From an uncultured Collinsella sp. (GTDB lineage Bacteria > Actinomycetota > Coriobacteriia > Coriobacteriales > Coriobacteriaceae), in assembly GCA_900552155.1 (NCBI GenBank), contig URYU01000044.1, positions 1 to 12,029 on the forward strand: DNA of 12,029 bases, written 5' to 3'. The notes beneath the pieces were generated by a model that ran no database searches, was not told the origin of the DNA, and saw only the letters and a program-made list of their open reading frames with translations. Positions 1 through 7,914 of the stretch are shown piece after piece. Numbering within the stretch: the first letter of the stretch is position 1; the number at the start of each line of letters is the position of its first letter. The translations under genes were made by a program, and so were the position numbers.

Positions 1-1788
1 ATCCCGTCGACACCAGCTCCAGCGAATACAGAAAGGCGGACCACCAAGAGTAACGAGTTCGCCCTTCGGCAATACACGCTTCCCCTGCCCCAGCCCTTCG
101 AGACAAGCGAATCGCTTCAGGACTTTGGCACGCCAAAGCCTGGAGCCCATCATGACGAGAGTTGGCCCGTCCTTTACATTCTTACCAACAGCAGAAACAC
201 GACGGCATACATCGGCCAAACAACCAACTACCAGCGCCGTATGAAACAACACGCTGCAAACGTGGACAAGGACTTCGACCGGACCCTTCTAATCGACAAT
301 CCCACCTTCAACCAATCCGCAACGTTCGAGTTCGAGAATCGACTTATTGAGCTGTTCTGTGCCGACGAAAAATACCAGGTCACCAATGCCAACAACGGCT
401 ATGCCCAATTCGATTATTTTGAGCGGCCTCAGTATCGCCAGAAGTTCCGAAACCTCTGGACAAAGCTTCGCGAAGAAAACTACGCGATTCATCCGATTGA
501 AGAGCTTGAGAACTCCGATCTGTTCAAGTTCTCGCCTTTCAAGACGCTTACGCCCGACCAATACGAAACGATCGAGACGATTTATAAACGTCTCGAACAG
601 GAGCATGAAGACGCAAAACACGGCGGCTCAAAAAGAGAACGTATAACCGTCGTGAACGGCGCGCCGGGAACAGGCAAAACAATCCTCGCCATCAGTCTCA
701 TGTTCAAAATCAAAAATGAGCCCAACCTTTCCGGCCTGCGAGTCGGTTTTGTCACCCCCATGGATTCCCTGAAGAAGACCCTCAGGAAACTCACGCACTT
801 CCTACCAGGGTTAAAGCCTGGCGATATCTTGAGCCCCAGTGACGTAACCAAAAATGATCGTTATGACATCCTACTTGTCGACGAAGCACATCGACTGGGT
901 AATTATCTAAGCATGGGCTCCGGCATCAAGGCCTTCTATAACACCTGCGATCGCCTCGGCCTTCCACATACGAGCAACCAAGTTGACTGGATATTCAAAT
1001 GCTGCGACAAGGCATATCTGTTCTATGACCCCAAACAGCAAGTCCGCGCATCGGGACTCAACCGAGATGGCCTTGAGCAGCGACTCAACCAACTCGAAGA
1101 AGCTGGAATCGAGACCGAAGAATTCAACTTGAGCACCCAAATGCGTGTGCGTGGCGGCGATGAGTACCTCGATTTTGTCTACGACCTGCTTGACAACAAA
1201 GCGTACATGCATGCCGGCATGAAGTTTGATGAGCTCTTTGCCTCTCAGCCTTACGACTCGCAAGCCGGCGATCCTGACAGTGATATCCCCAGGTACCAGT
1301 TTGGCATAGTCGACCGCTTTGAAGATTTCTGCTCCCTACAGCAGACCAAAGAAAAAGAAGTTGGGCTGTCCCGTATGACAGCCGGTTTTGCTTGGAAATG
1401 GGAAAGCAAGAGCAATAAAGATGTGTTCGATATCGTCATCGAGGGCATTCCCAAACGTTGGAACTCAACCCAGAAGGATTGGGTTAACTCCGCCAACGCC
1501 GTCAACGAAGTCGGATGCATTCATACGGTACAAGGCTACGATCTCAACTACGGATTCGTAATTCTGGGTCCCGACATTTACTACGATTCGGACAAAGATT
1601 CAGTCTACGTTAACAAGGCGAACTTCAAAGATGCCGTCGCGAAGAAAAAAGCAAGCGACGATGATCTGCAAAAGATTATCGTCAACGCCTACTACGTCCT
1701 CATGACGCGCGGCATGCTAGGAACGTATCTCTATGTGTGCGACCCCGCACTCAAAGAGTACCTGTCACGGTATATCCCGGTGGTATAG
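1..1788 (+). CDS. GIY-YIG nuclease / Schlafen-group-3 (DUF2075) helicase fusion, 5'-truncated by window edge
   Basis: Frame 1 is open from base 1 to the TAG at 1786-1788 (595 codons) and has no ATG, GTG or TTG before the ATG at 241. The true start is therefore upstream of the window. A GIY-YIG domain is visible at about codons 57-130: VLYILTN (YIL from codon 59), YIGQT (from 70), the following arginines, MKQH, and a likely catalytic Glu in ENRLIELF (codon 112). A superfamily-1 type helicase/ATPase domain follows: Walker A GAPGTGKT (about 220-227), Walker B LLVDEAH (291-297), DPKQQ (about 343-347), STQMR ending at Arg382, IHTVQG (507-512) and VLMTRG (Arg570). That order matches DUF2075 / SLFN-g3 helicase. 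The fusion suggests ATP-driven handling of nucleic acid coupled to cutting, which fits phage defence, but this is inference. Base composition is visibly less G/C-rich than in serC-serA next door, which suggests transfer. No clear terminator follows. Confidence 0.85.
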   Translation: MPSTPAPANTERRTTKSNEFALRQYTLPLPQPFETSESLQDFGTPKPGAHHDESWPVLYILTNSRNTTAYIGQTTNYQRRMKQHAANVDKDFDRTLLIDNPTFNQSATFEFENRLIELFCADEKYQVTNANNGYAQFDYFERPQYRQKFRNLWTKLREENYAIHPIEELENSDLFKFSPFKTLTPDQYETIETIYKRLEQEHEDAKHGGSKRERITVVNGAPGTGKTILAISLMFKIKNEPNLSGLRVGFVTPMDSLKKTLRKLTHFLPGLKPGDILSPSDVTKNDRYDILLVDEAHRLGNYLSMGSGIKAFYNTCDRLGLPHTSNQVDWIFKCCDKAYLFYDPKQQVRASGLNRDGLEQRLNQLEEAGIETEEFNLSTQMRVRGGDEYLDFVYDLLDNKAYMHAGMKFDELFASQPYDSQAGDPDSDIPRYQFGIVDRFEDFCSLQQTKEKEVGLSRMTAGFAWKWESKSNKDVFDIVIEGIPKRWNSTQKDWVNSANAVNEVGCIHTVQGYDLNYGFVILGPDIYYDSDKDSVYVNKANFKDAVAKKKASDDDLQKIIVNAYYVLMTRGMLGTYLYVCDPALKEYLSRYIPVV

Positions 1789-1882
1789 ACCTAGCGACCG
1801 CCCTCCCCCATGTAACCATCCTGTAAATCATAGCGACGCACTCGAGTTTTACCGTGATTCGGTCGCGCTTGGCGCTCCACTG

Positions 1883-1891
1883 TGCTAAAGT
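1883..1891 (+). promoter_or_regulatory. Extended -10 promoter for serC
   Basis: TGC followed by TAAAGT (hexamer 1886-1891) fits an extended -10 element (TGnTAnnnT). No good -35 lies at 16-18 bp, as expected for extended -10 promoters. Initiation near 1898 would give a leader of only about 33 nt, too short for a riboswitch or T-box. A Shine-Dalgarno GAGGGGG lies at 1915-1921, nine bases before the serC ATG. Confidence 0.45.
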
Positions 1892-1930
1892 ATCCCGAAC
1901 GTTCAAACGACTACGAGGGGGAACTAGAAG

Positions 1931-3054
<1,124 letters not shown>

Positions 3055-3055
<1 letters not shown>

Positions 3056-3071
3056 CCCGCAGCACGCGGGC
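3055..3071 (+). other. Small hairpin between serC and serA
   Basis: A perfect 6-bp stem (GCCCGC / GCGGGC, loop AGCAC) begins at the last base of the serC stop codon. No T-run follows, so it is not a full intrinsic terminator. It may stabilise the upstream message or cause partial attenuation. Confidence 0.4.
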
Positions 3072-3124
3072 CGACCAGCCACTTCAAACCACTTGTTTTA
3101 AACAAACCCGCTAAGGAGTTTTTC

Positions 3125-4288
3125 ATGCGCAAGATTAAGACCATCGACGACATTACCAAGGATGGCAAAGTCGAGTTTGGCGAAGGCTACGAGTTTGTGA
3201 GCACCGCCGAGGAGGCCGACGCGATCCTGATGCGCTCGACCGACCTGCACGGCTACGAGCTGCCCGAGGGCATCCGCGCCATCGCCCGCTGCGGCGCCGG
3301 CGTCAACAACATCCCCGTCGAGGAGTACGCCAAGAAGGGCGTCGTCGTCTTCAACTCCCCCGGCGCCAACAGCAACGCCGTCAAGGAGCTCGTCCTAGGC
3401 ATGCTGGTGCTCTCGAGCCGCGGCGTGGTGCAATCGATGAACTGGGTGCGCGACAACGCCGACGACCCCGAGATTCAGGTCGATGCCGAAAAGGCCAAGA
3501 AGGCCTTTGTGGGCCGCGAGCTCAAGGGCAAGCGCATCGGCGTCATCGGCCTGGGCAACGTGGGCTCCAAGGTCGCCAACGCCTGCGTCGACCTGGGCAT
3601 GGACGTTTACGGCTACGACCCGTTCATTTCCGTCGAGCACGCGTGGGTGCTGAGCCGCGAGGTGCAGCGTGTGGGCACGCTCGAGGATCTCTGCCGCGGC
3701 TGCGACTACCTCACCGTACACGTGCCCAGCAAGGCCGACACCATCGGCATGATCAGCACCGAGCAGATTAACCTGCTGGCACCCGACGCCGTGCTCATCA
3801 ACTACGCACGCGAGACCATCATTGACGAGGACGCCGTCGACGCTGCCCTGCGCGAGGGCAAGCTGAGCTGGTTTAGCTGCGACTTTGCCACGCCCAAGAC
3901 CGTCAAGATGCCCAACACGTTTATCACCACGCACTCGGGCGCCGGCACTGGCGAGGCCGAGGCCAACTGCGCCGATATGGCCATCAGCGAGCTCAAGGAT
4001 TACCTGGAGAACGGCAACATCGCGCACAGCGTCAACTACCCCGCCTGCAGCATGGGCAAGGCGCGCGCCGCAAGCCGCATCGCCTGCCTGCACGCCAACG
4101 TGCCCAACATGATCGGCCAGATCCCGGCCATTCTCGCCAAGGACAACGCCAACGTGCAGCGTATGACCAACGAGTCCGCCGGCGAGAACGCCTACACCAT
4201 GTTCGACACCGACGAGCACCTGGACAGCAGCACGATCGAGGCGCTCAAGCAGATTCCGTCGATGTATCGCGTACGCGTGATCAAATAG
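3125..4288 (+). CDS. serA: D-3-phosphoglycerate dehydrogenase, short ACT-type
   Basis: A 387-aa NAD-dependent 2-hydroxyacid dehydrogenase that oxidises 3-phosphoglycerate to 3-phosphohydroxypyruvate, the committed step of serine synthesis. ARCGAGVNNIP (54-64) and the dinucleotide-binding IGLGNVG (141-147) followed by YGYDP are visible. The putative catalytic Arg229 lies in NYARE and His270 in TTHSGAGTGEAE. The C-terminus (about 315-387) looks like a single ACT domain (HANVPNMIGQIPAILAKDNA), so feedback by serine is possible. It is the compact form, lacking the intervening domain of the long type. The expected catalytic Glu is not obvious: the segment after CDF reads ATPKTV where most relatives carry an acidic residue, and ARG is replaced by ARE. 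The start is set by AAGGAG at 3113-3118, six bases before the ATG. It is the second gene of the serC-serA unit and ends at a strong terminator. Confidence 0.92.
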   Translation: MRKIKTIDDITKDGKVEFGEGYEFVSTAEEADAILMRSTDLHGYELPEGIRAIARCGAGVNNIPVEEYAKKGVVVFNSPGANSNAVKELVLGMLVLSSRGVVQSMNWVRDNADDPEIQVDAEKAKKAFVGRELKGKRIGVIGLGNVGSKVANACVDLGMDVYGYDPFISVEHAWVLSREVQRVGTLEDLCRGCDYLTVHVPSKADTIGMISTEQINLLAPDAVLINYARETIIDEDAVDAALREGKLSWFSCDFATPKTVKMPNTFITTHSGAGTGEAEANCADMAISELKDYLENGNIAHSVNYPACSMGKARAASRIACLHANVPNMIGQIPAILAKDNANVQRMTNESAGENAYTMFDTDEHLDSSTIEALKQIPSMYRVRVIK

Positions 4289-4300
4289 CGCCGGCGCCAA

Positions 4301-4315
4301 GCCTGCCAGGCAGGC
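4301..4315. repeat. Short palindrome downstream of serA
   Basis: GCCTGCC-A-GGCAGGC is a perfect 7-bp inverted repeat with one central base, between the serA stop and its terminator. The loop is too small for a stable RNA hairpin without melting a few pairs. Its role is unknown; it may contribute to 3'-end structure. Confidence 0.3.
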
Positions 4316-4327
4316 CATGAAGCCCAT

Positions 4328-4366
4328 TCGGCCCCCGTTTTCGCGAAACGGGGGCCGATTTCTTTG
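4328..4366 (+). terminator. Intrinsic terminator of serC-serA
   Basis: CGGCCCCCGTTT (4329-4340) pairs perfectly with AAACGGGGGCCG (4346-4357) across the 5-nt loop TCGCG. One more T-A pair at 4328/4358 gives a 13-bp stem. It is followed by a T-rich stretch (ATTTCTTTG). It closes the serine operon. The other strand lacks a T-run after the stem, so it probably works in one direction. Confidence 0.85.
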
Positions 4367-4383
4367 CTCCGGCTGGTTTTGAT

Positions 4384-4556
4384 AATGCTACCCAGAACAA
4401 GTTTTTTCGGATAATCGACAGTCATACCCAAATTACTGAGCGCACCCGCTTTGATAAACAGCTTTATCTGGAGCTTTAGTAGGTAAAAATCGATCTCTGT
4501 ATACCACATCCAAGTTGACTGTCGATTTTCCGAAACAACTTGTTCTGGATAGCATT
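4384..4556. repeat. 173-bp element with 40-bp imperfect inverted repeats (MITE-like)
   Basis: The left arm 4384-4423 and the right arm 4517-4556 are reverse complements at 37 of 40 positions by my hand alignment. They enclose 93 bp of AT-rich sequence that holds a small internal hairpin (GATAAA-CAGC-TTTATC). Both arms begin at AATGCTA and end at CGACAGTC. Similarity stops sharply at the inner ends and decays at the outer ends. I could not find a convincing direct target duplication. The segment is non-coding, because short frames crossing it have no ribosome site or protein similarity. A small non-autonomous transposable element, paired remnants of insertion-sequence ends, or a long structured RNA are all possible. 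It lies between the serA terminator and the convergent nuclease-like gene. Confidence 0.6.
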
Positions 4557-4637
4557 TTTAAAGTCCTTCCAAGGCGAAACTGAAGCTTTTTTCGCGCCCA
4601 AAACTCTAGTTCGCGCGACCGTTTTCCACCTGCACGA

Positions 4638-5687
4638 CTACATTCCCGACCAATCGATAAATATCTCCTCACGAAGCCGGCGTTCGAGCTCCTGCTGCCG
4701 CGGTGTCTTGCCTTTCAGCGGCGCATCGAGATAGGACATGATGAGCTCCATCACCACGCGGAAGGCATCGGAGTCGGCCAGCTGGCCATAGGTCATCAAA
4801 ACGACGGGATATCCCATCGCCTGCAAGGCCGTCGTTCGGTCGGAGTCAGAGATCTTGGATTCTATGGATCCGTGTATGGCTTTACCCTGGCATTCAACCA
4901 GACACTCTCGGCTGCCGTCCTTATTTGCCAGCAGGATATCGGCATAGCGCCTGTCGAGCCCCGAAATCAGACGAGCGCTGCGCGTCATACGAATCTCGAC
5001 GTTATTGGTAAGGCGCAGCCCTTCGCCGCCGCGTAACCTCGAAAGACCAAACAGCATCGATGCCTGGACCTCGAGCGGCGATGCCGCCATCCCTGTAATG
5101 CATTTCGCGGCACGTGTGAACGATTTAGCGCCGCGGAGCCCCCGGATCTTATCGACGTACTCCGTAAGCTCAGAGAGCTCGATCAAGGGCGGTCGTTTCC
5201 ACAAGTCCGTTGGATTCCCCGAGACATCCTTTACGTTTTCCCAGCCCAACTGCGCGTCACCCCACCGGCCCCCATACGCCTGCACAAGTGCCGACTTTAC
5301 CTGAGGCGCAATCTTGCACACGGCAAAGGTGCCGCACATCTCATACATGCACATGATTAGACGCTCGTTTGAGACCGAGGAGGCCAGGGGCAGCAGGGTA
5401 AAGAGTGGGGACGCGGCATCGAGGCCAAACTCTGTCTGCCGCACGGAGCCAAACGGCCTCTCCCCGTTCCAAACATGCCTGACAATGCGATCGCCCTTAC
5501 GTCCGCAGCTTCCCTGCGCCAAAACGTGCAACGGGATGCCCAGAAAATGCGTGACGAGCGGATGCTCGCAAAGGCGCTCCTTGCGCGGATCGTCCGCAGA
5601 CTCGGGCAGGTCCGGCATTATCGCCAAGACCTGTGGAGGTATCCGGTGATACCGAAAGGCAGATATGTCGCACAGCATGTCGTCCAT
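4638..5687 (-). CDS. AbiEi-like protein with DUF559/PD-(D/E)XK-type nuclease domain
   Basis: A 349-aa protein taken from the ATG at 5687 (MDDMLCDISAFRYHRIPP). The frame is open further upstream to 6047, but that part overlaps the M20 peptidase and reads as low-complexity shadow sequence. The N-terminal 120 residues (HVWNGERPFGSVR at 71-83, ASPLFTLLPLA at 92-102) resemble the layout of actinobacterial AbiEi-like proteins. The C-terminal part looks like a Vsr/DUF559 nuclease fold: Glu206 in ASPLEVQ, Asp250 in RRYADILL, Glu265-Cys-Gln-Gly-Lys269, then His272, an Asp-x-Arg further on and ALQAMGYPVVLMTYGQL. This arrangement is consistent with a PD-(D/E)XK core. No AbiEii partner is adjacent, so it stands alone. 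The ribosome site before the ATG is weak, so the start is uncertain; a TTG lies further upstream. It may act in defence or DNA repair. The substrate is unknown and family membership is by eye. Confidence 0.7.
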   Translation of the reverse strand: MDDMLCDISAFRYHRIPPQVLAIMPDLPESADDPRKERLCEHPLVTHFLGIPLHVLAQGSCGRKGDRIVRHVWNGERPFGSVRQTEFGLDAASPLFTLLPLASSVSNERLIMCMYEMCGTFAVCKIAPQVKSALVQAYGGRWGDAQLGWENVKDVSGNPTDLWKRPPLIELSELTEYVDKIRGLRGAKSFTRAAKCITGMAASPLEVQASMLFGLSRLRGGEGLRLTNNVEIRMTRSARLISGLDRRYADILLANKDGSRECLVECQGKAIHGSIESKISDSDRTTALQAMGYPVVLMTYGQLADSDAFRVVMELIMSYLDAPLKGKTPRQQELERRLREEIFIDWSGM

Positions 5688-5841
5688 AGAGGCTACGTAC
5701 CCACTGCGCCGTTTGTGAACCCGCTCGGACGGCAAACGCGCTGGCTCGGCCTGCGAACGGTAAATACTGCTGCGCGCACACCGCGGATCTCTTAGGAGGC
5801 TTACAATCGGTTTGGAAAGCAGACTGATTGTGAGGTTGCAT

Positions 5842-7062
5842 ATGGTTGACAAGGACTTTGCCTGGCGGCTTGCGCAGGAGCTTGTGCGAATCGACAGCTC
5901 AGACCCGGGCGCGTATGAGGATGAAATTGAGCGGCATATCAAAGCGTTGGTTGAGGAACAGTTGGCGCAGCTGAGCCATCCGGTACTCGATGCCGTGCAG
6001 ATTGCAGAGCTCGAAGTACTCCCCGGGCGCCGCAACCTTATGGTCACCGTGCCGGGCCAAAGCGACGAGCCGCGACTCGTCTATATCTGCCATATGGATA
6101 CCGTTACGCTGGGCGATGGCTGGGACGCGGACATTACGCCGCTCGGGGCGGTCGTGCGCGACGGCAAGCTCTACGGCCGCGGTGCCTGCGATATGAAGGG
6201 TGGCCTGGCCTGCGCCATTGCCGCACTGGTCCATACGCTCGAGCGCGTGGCGGCGGATGGCGCGTTGCCCCGCCGCGGCTTTTCGCTCATCTGCTCGGTC
6301 GACGAGGAAGACTTTATGCGCGGCTCAGAGACCGCGATCGATGCTGGCTGGGTCGGCTCGCGTGAATGGGTGCTGGACACCGAGCCCACCGACGGACAGA
6401 TCCAGGTGGCGCACAAGGGGCGTACGTGGTTCGAGATTGAAATGGCTGGCGTGACGGCGCATGCGAGCCAGCCGTGGAAGGGCGCGGATGCCGTCGCCGC
6501 CATGGCCGAGGTCGTGTGTTCGCTCCGTCGCGCGTTTGTGGCGCTGCCCGCGCACGATGAGCTGGGGCCTTCGACCATCACGTTTGGCCAAATCGAGGGC
6601 GGATATCGCCCCTATGTCGTGCCCGACCGCGCCAAAGTCTGGGTCGACATGCGTCTGACCCCGCCGACCGATACGGCCGCCGCGACGCGCATGGTAGAGC
6701 GGGCCATCGCCGTCGCCGAAGCCGCCGTTCCCGGTTGCCATGGCAGCTACACCGTGACGGGCGACCGCCCCGCCATCGAGCGCGACCCGAACTCTCCCCT
6801 TCTAGCAGTGCTCAAGCGTGCCGCCGATGACGTGACGGACGCGGACACGACCGTCGTCTTCTTTACCGGCTACACCGACACCGCCGTCATTGCCGGCAAG
6901 ACAGGTAACCGCAATTGCATGAGCTACGGTCCCGGGTCGCTCGCGCTCGCGCACAAGCCCAACGAATATGTGCCCCACGCCGATATCGTTCGTTGTCAGC
7001 AGGTGCTAATCGCGCTCGCCGATAACGTGCTCTGGGACGCGAGCGGCCAAGTTGGGGCATAA
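5842..7062 (+). CDS. M20-family metallopeptidase (ArgE/DapE/CPG2-like)
   Basis: A 406-aa zinc-dependent amidohydrolase/peptidase, probably cytosolic because no signal peptide is visible. The M20 metal-site motifs are complete: His84 in ICHMDTV, Asp117 in GRGACDMKGG, Glu155-Glu156 in SVDEE, Asp179 in DTEPTD, and His371 in LALAHKPNEY. The dimerisation (lid) domain lies between about 187 and 300 and includes the usual HAS (207-209). Length and order match the ArgE/DapE/Acy1/CPG2 group. The exact substrate (an N-acyl amino acid, a dipeptide or succinyl-diaminopimelate) cannot be settled from sequence, and there are no arginine or lysine pathway neighbours. I chose the ATG at 5842 because GTGAGG lies six bases upstream. 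A TTG at 5812 with AGGAGG at 5794-5799 is an alternative that would add ten residues. The next gene follows after 39 nt and is probably cotranscribed. Confidence 0.9.
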   Translation: MVDKDFAWRLAQELVRIDSSDPGAYEDEIERHIKALVEEQLAQLSHPVLDAVQIAELEVLPGRRNLMVTVPGQSDEPRLVYICHMDTVTLGDGWDADITPLGAVVRDGKLYGRGACDMKGGLACAIAALVHTLERVAADGALPRRGFSLICSVDEEDFMRGSETAIDAGWVGSREWVLDTEPTDGQIQVAHKGRTWFEIEMAGVTAHASQPWKGADAVAAMAEVVCSLRRAFVALPAHDELGPSTITFGQIEGGYRPYVVPDRAKVWVDMRLTPPTDTAAATRMVERAIAVAEAAVPGCHGSYTVTGDRPAIERDPNSPLLAVLKRAADDVTDADTTVVFFTGYTDTAVIAGKTGNRNCMSYGPGSLALAHKPNEYVPHADIVRCQQVLIALADNVLWDASGQVGA

Positions 7063-7101
7063 TAAGCCGCGAACAAACCGACTCGTGCGTTAGGACCGCC
7101 C

Positions 7102-7785
7102 ATGAAAGCACTTCCGTTTCCCTGCATCCGCCCAGCTCAGGACCGCGTGCTCGAGGCGCTGCCTGCAATGGGCAGCATCCTGAGCGGCAACGATGCTCTG
7201 GGCGGAGCCATTGCCGATGGTCTGATGCTCAAGGACCCGGGTGCGGCGTATTACGTGTACGAATGCTCGGGCGAGCCGGGACGCGTGACGGGTGTCGTGG
7301 CGATTTGCCCGACGAGTGTACTTGCGGGCGGCAAGGGCGATGCCAGCGCCGACGTGGCCGCCGCCGCGCGCGCGATCGCCGAGCTCAAGGTGCAGCCGCG
7401 CCCCGTATCGCTCGTCTACGAGGCCTCGCCCGTCATGGATATCATCCTGGGCGCCGCCAAAGAGGGCGCGTCTCTCTACGCCGTCACCGACCCCGCGGGC
7501 ATTACGCACCGCGCGTGGGAGGTCAAGCGCGGGGACGCCGTCGGGGCCATCCGCGCTATGCTCGACCACGCACCGGAGCCGGCACTGGCCGACCACGCCG
7601 CCTACGCCGCCGCTCTGACCGGGGCGTCGCAGCTGCTGGCCGATGAGGCCCGTGCCGCCGGAACGTACACCGGCAAGGAGCCGTTCAACTTTACCGTTGC
7701 CGTGCTCTTCCCCGCCGCGCAGGTCAGCGGCGCCGCGCCGCAGGTTCCGACAGGTCTGCTCACGCACCAGGTCGCGCGGTTCTAG
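7102..7785 (+). CDS. Short, diverged DUF1015-like protein
   Basis: A 227-aa protein of unknown function. The order of features parallels DUF1015 proteins, which are normally about 400 residues. ALPFPCIRPAQDRVLEALP matches the usual PF-x-x-IRP start. AAYYVYEC (49-56) and VTGVVAICP (62-70) match the Y-V-Y and TG-x-V strands. SLYAVTDPAGITHRAWEV (124-141) matches the block ending in H-R-x-W. ALADHAAYAAAL (161-172) aligns with the diagnostic ADGHHRY, and NFTVAVLFPAAQ (196-207) with the following strand. The DGHHR core is lost and the C-terminal half is missing, so any original activity has probably changed. The sequence is very alanine-rich. AGGA at 7092-7095 sits six bases before the ATG. It follows the M20 gene by 39 nt and ends at a strong terminator. 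DUF1015 genes often sit with serC-serA in other bacteria. Assignment is by eye. Confidence 0.6.
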   Translation: MKALPFPCIRPAQDRVLEALPAMGSILSGNDALGGAIADGLMLKDPGAAYYVYECSGEPGRVTGVVAICPTSVLAGGKGDASADVAAAARAIAELKVQPRPVSLVYEASPVMDIILGAAKEGASLYAVTDPAGITHRAWEVKRGDAVGAIRAMLDHAPEPALADHAAYAAALTGASQLLADEARAAGTYTGKEPFNFTVAVLFPAAQVSGAAPQVPTGLLTHQVARF

Positions 7786-7830
7786 CAAGACCAGACCGCC
7801 CAGCACAAAAATCGGCAGCTCAACAAACAG

Positions 7831-7870
7831 GGGGCGGAGATGCAGCAGGTACATGCATCTCCGCCCCTTT
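7831..7870. terminator. Bidirectional terminator between convergent genes
   Basis: The 14-nt arm GGGGCGGAGATGCA (7831-7844) pairs perfectly with TGCATCTCCGCCCC (7854-7867) around a 9-nt loop, followed by TTT on the plus strand. On the minus strand the stem is followed by CTGTTTGTTG, which is moderately T-rich. It lies 45 bases past the DUF1015-like stop and 47 bases past the phosphatase stop, so it can serve both transcripts. Confidence 0.8.
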
Positions 7871-7914
7871 CGCGTCGAGAAGTTATGCCGGCGACCCGTG
7901 CCGCCGCGCTCGCG

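Noticed and set aside
1892..1930. Possible serine-responsive leader or T-box before serC
   Set aside because: The predicted leader is about 33 nt, far too short, and shows no conserved T-box or riboswitch element.
3093..3105. TTGTTTTAAACAA as an operator before serA
   Set aside because: It is offset by one base from true dyad symmetry and is probably chance AT-rich spacer sequence.
3395..4327. 310-residue open frame antisense to serA
   Set aside because: Same cause: a compositionally biased translation that crosses the palindrome and terminator region, while serA on the plus strand is unmistakable.
4433..4672. Small minus-strand open frame across the inverted repeat, and the overlapping frame at 4192-4509
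   Set aside because: No ribosome site and no recognisable protein. They cross the repeat arms and the end of another gene. The arms' differences are all nonsynonymous in the shared frame.
5794..5812. TTG at 5812 as the M20 start
   Set aside because: The AGGAGG is 12 bases away, a long spacing, while the ATG at 5842 has GTGAGG six bases upstream. Kept as an alternative only.
5688..6047. 120-codon upstream extension of the nuclease-like gene
   Set aside because: It overlaps the M20 peptidase start on the other strand and reads as Ser/Arg-rich low-complexity sequence. Family-like sequence begins at MDDMLCDISAF.
7090..7854. 254-residue open frame antisense to the DUF1015-like gene
   Set aside because: It has no domain signature and its 5' end runs into the terminator. 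The plus-strand gene has the ribosome site and family pattern.
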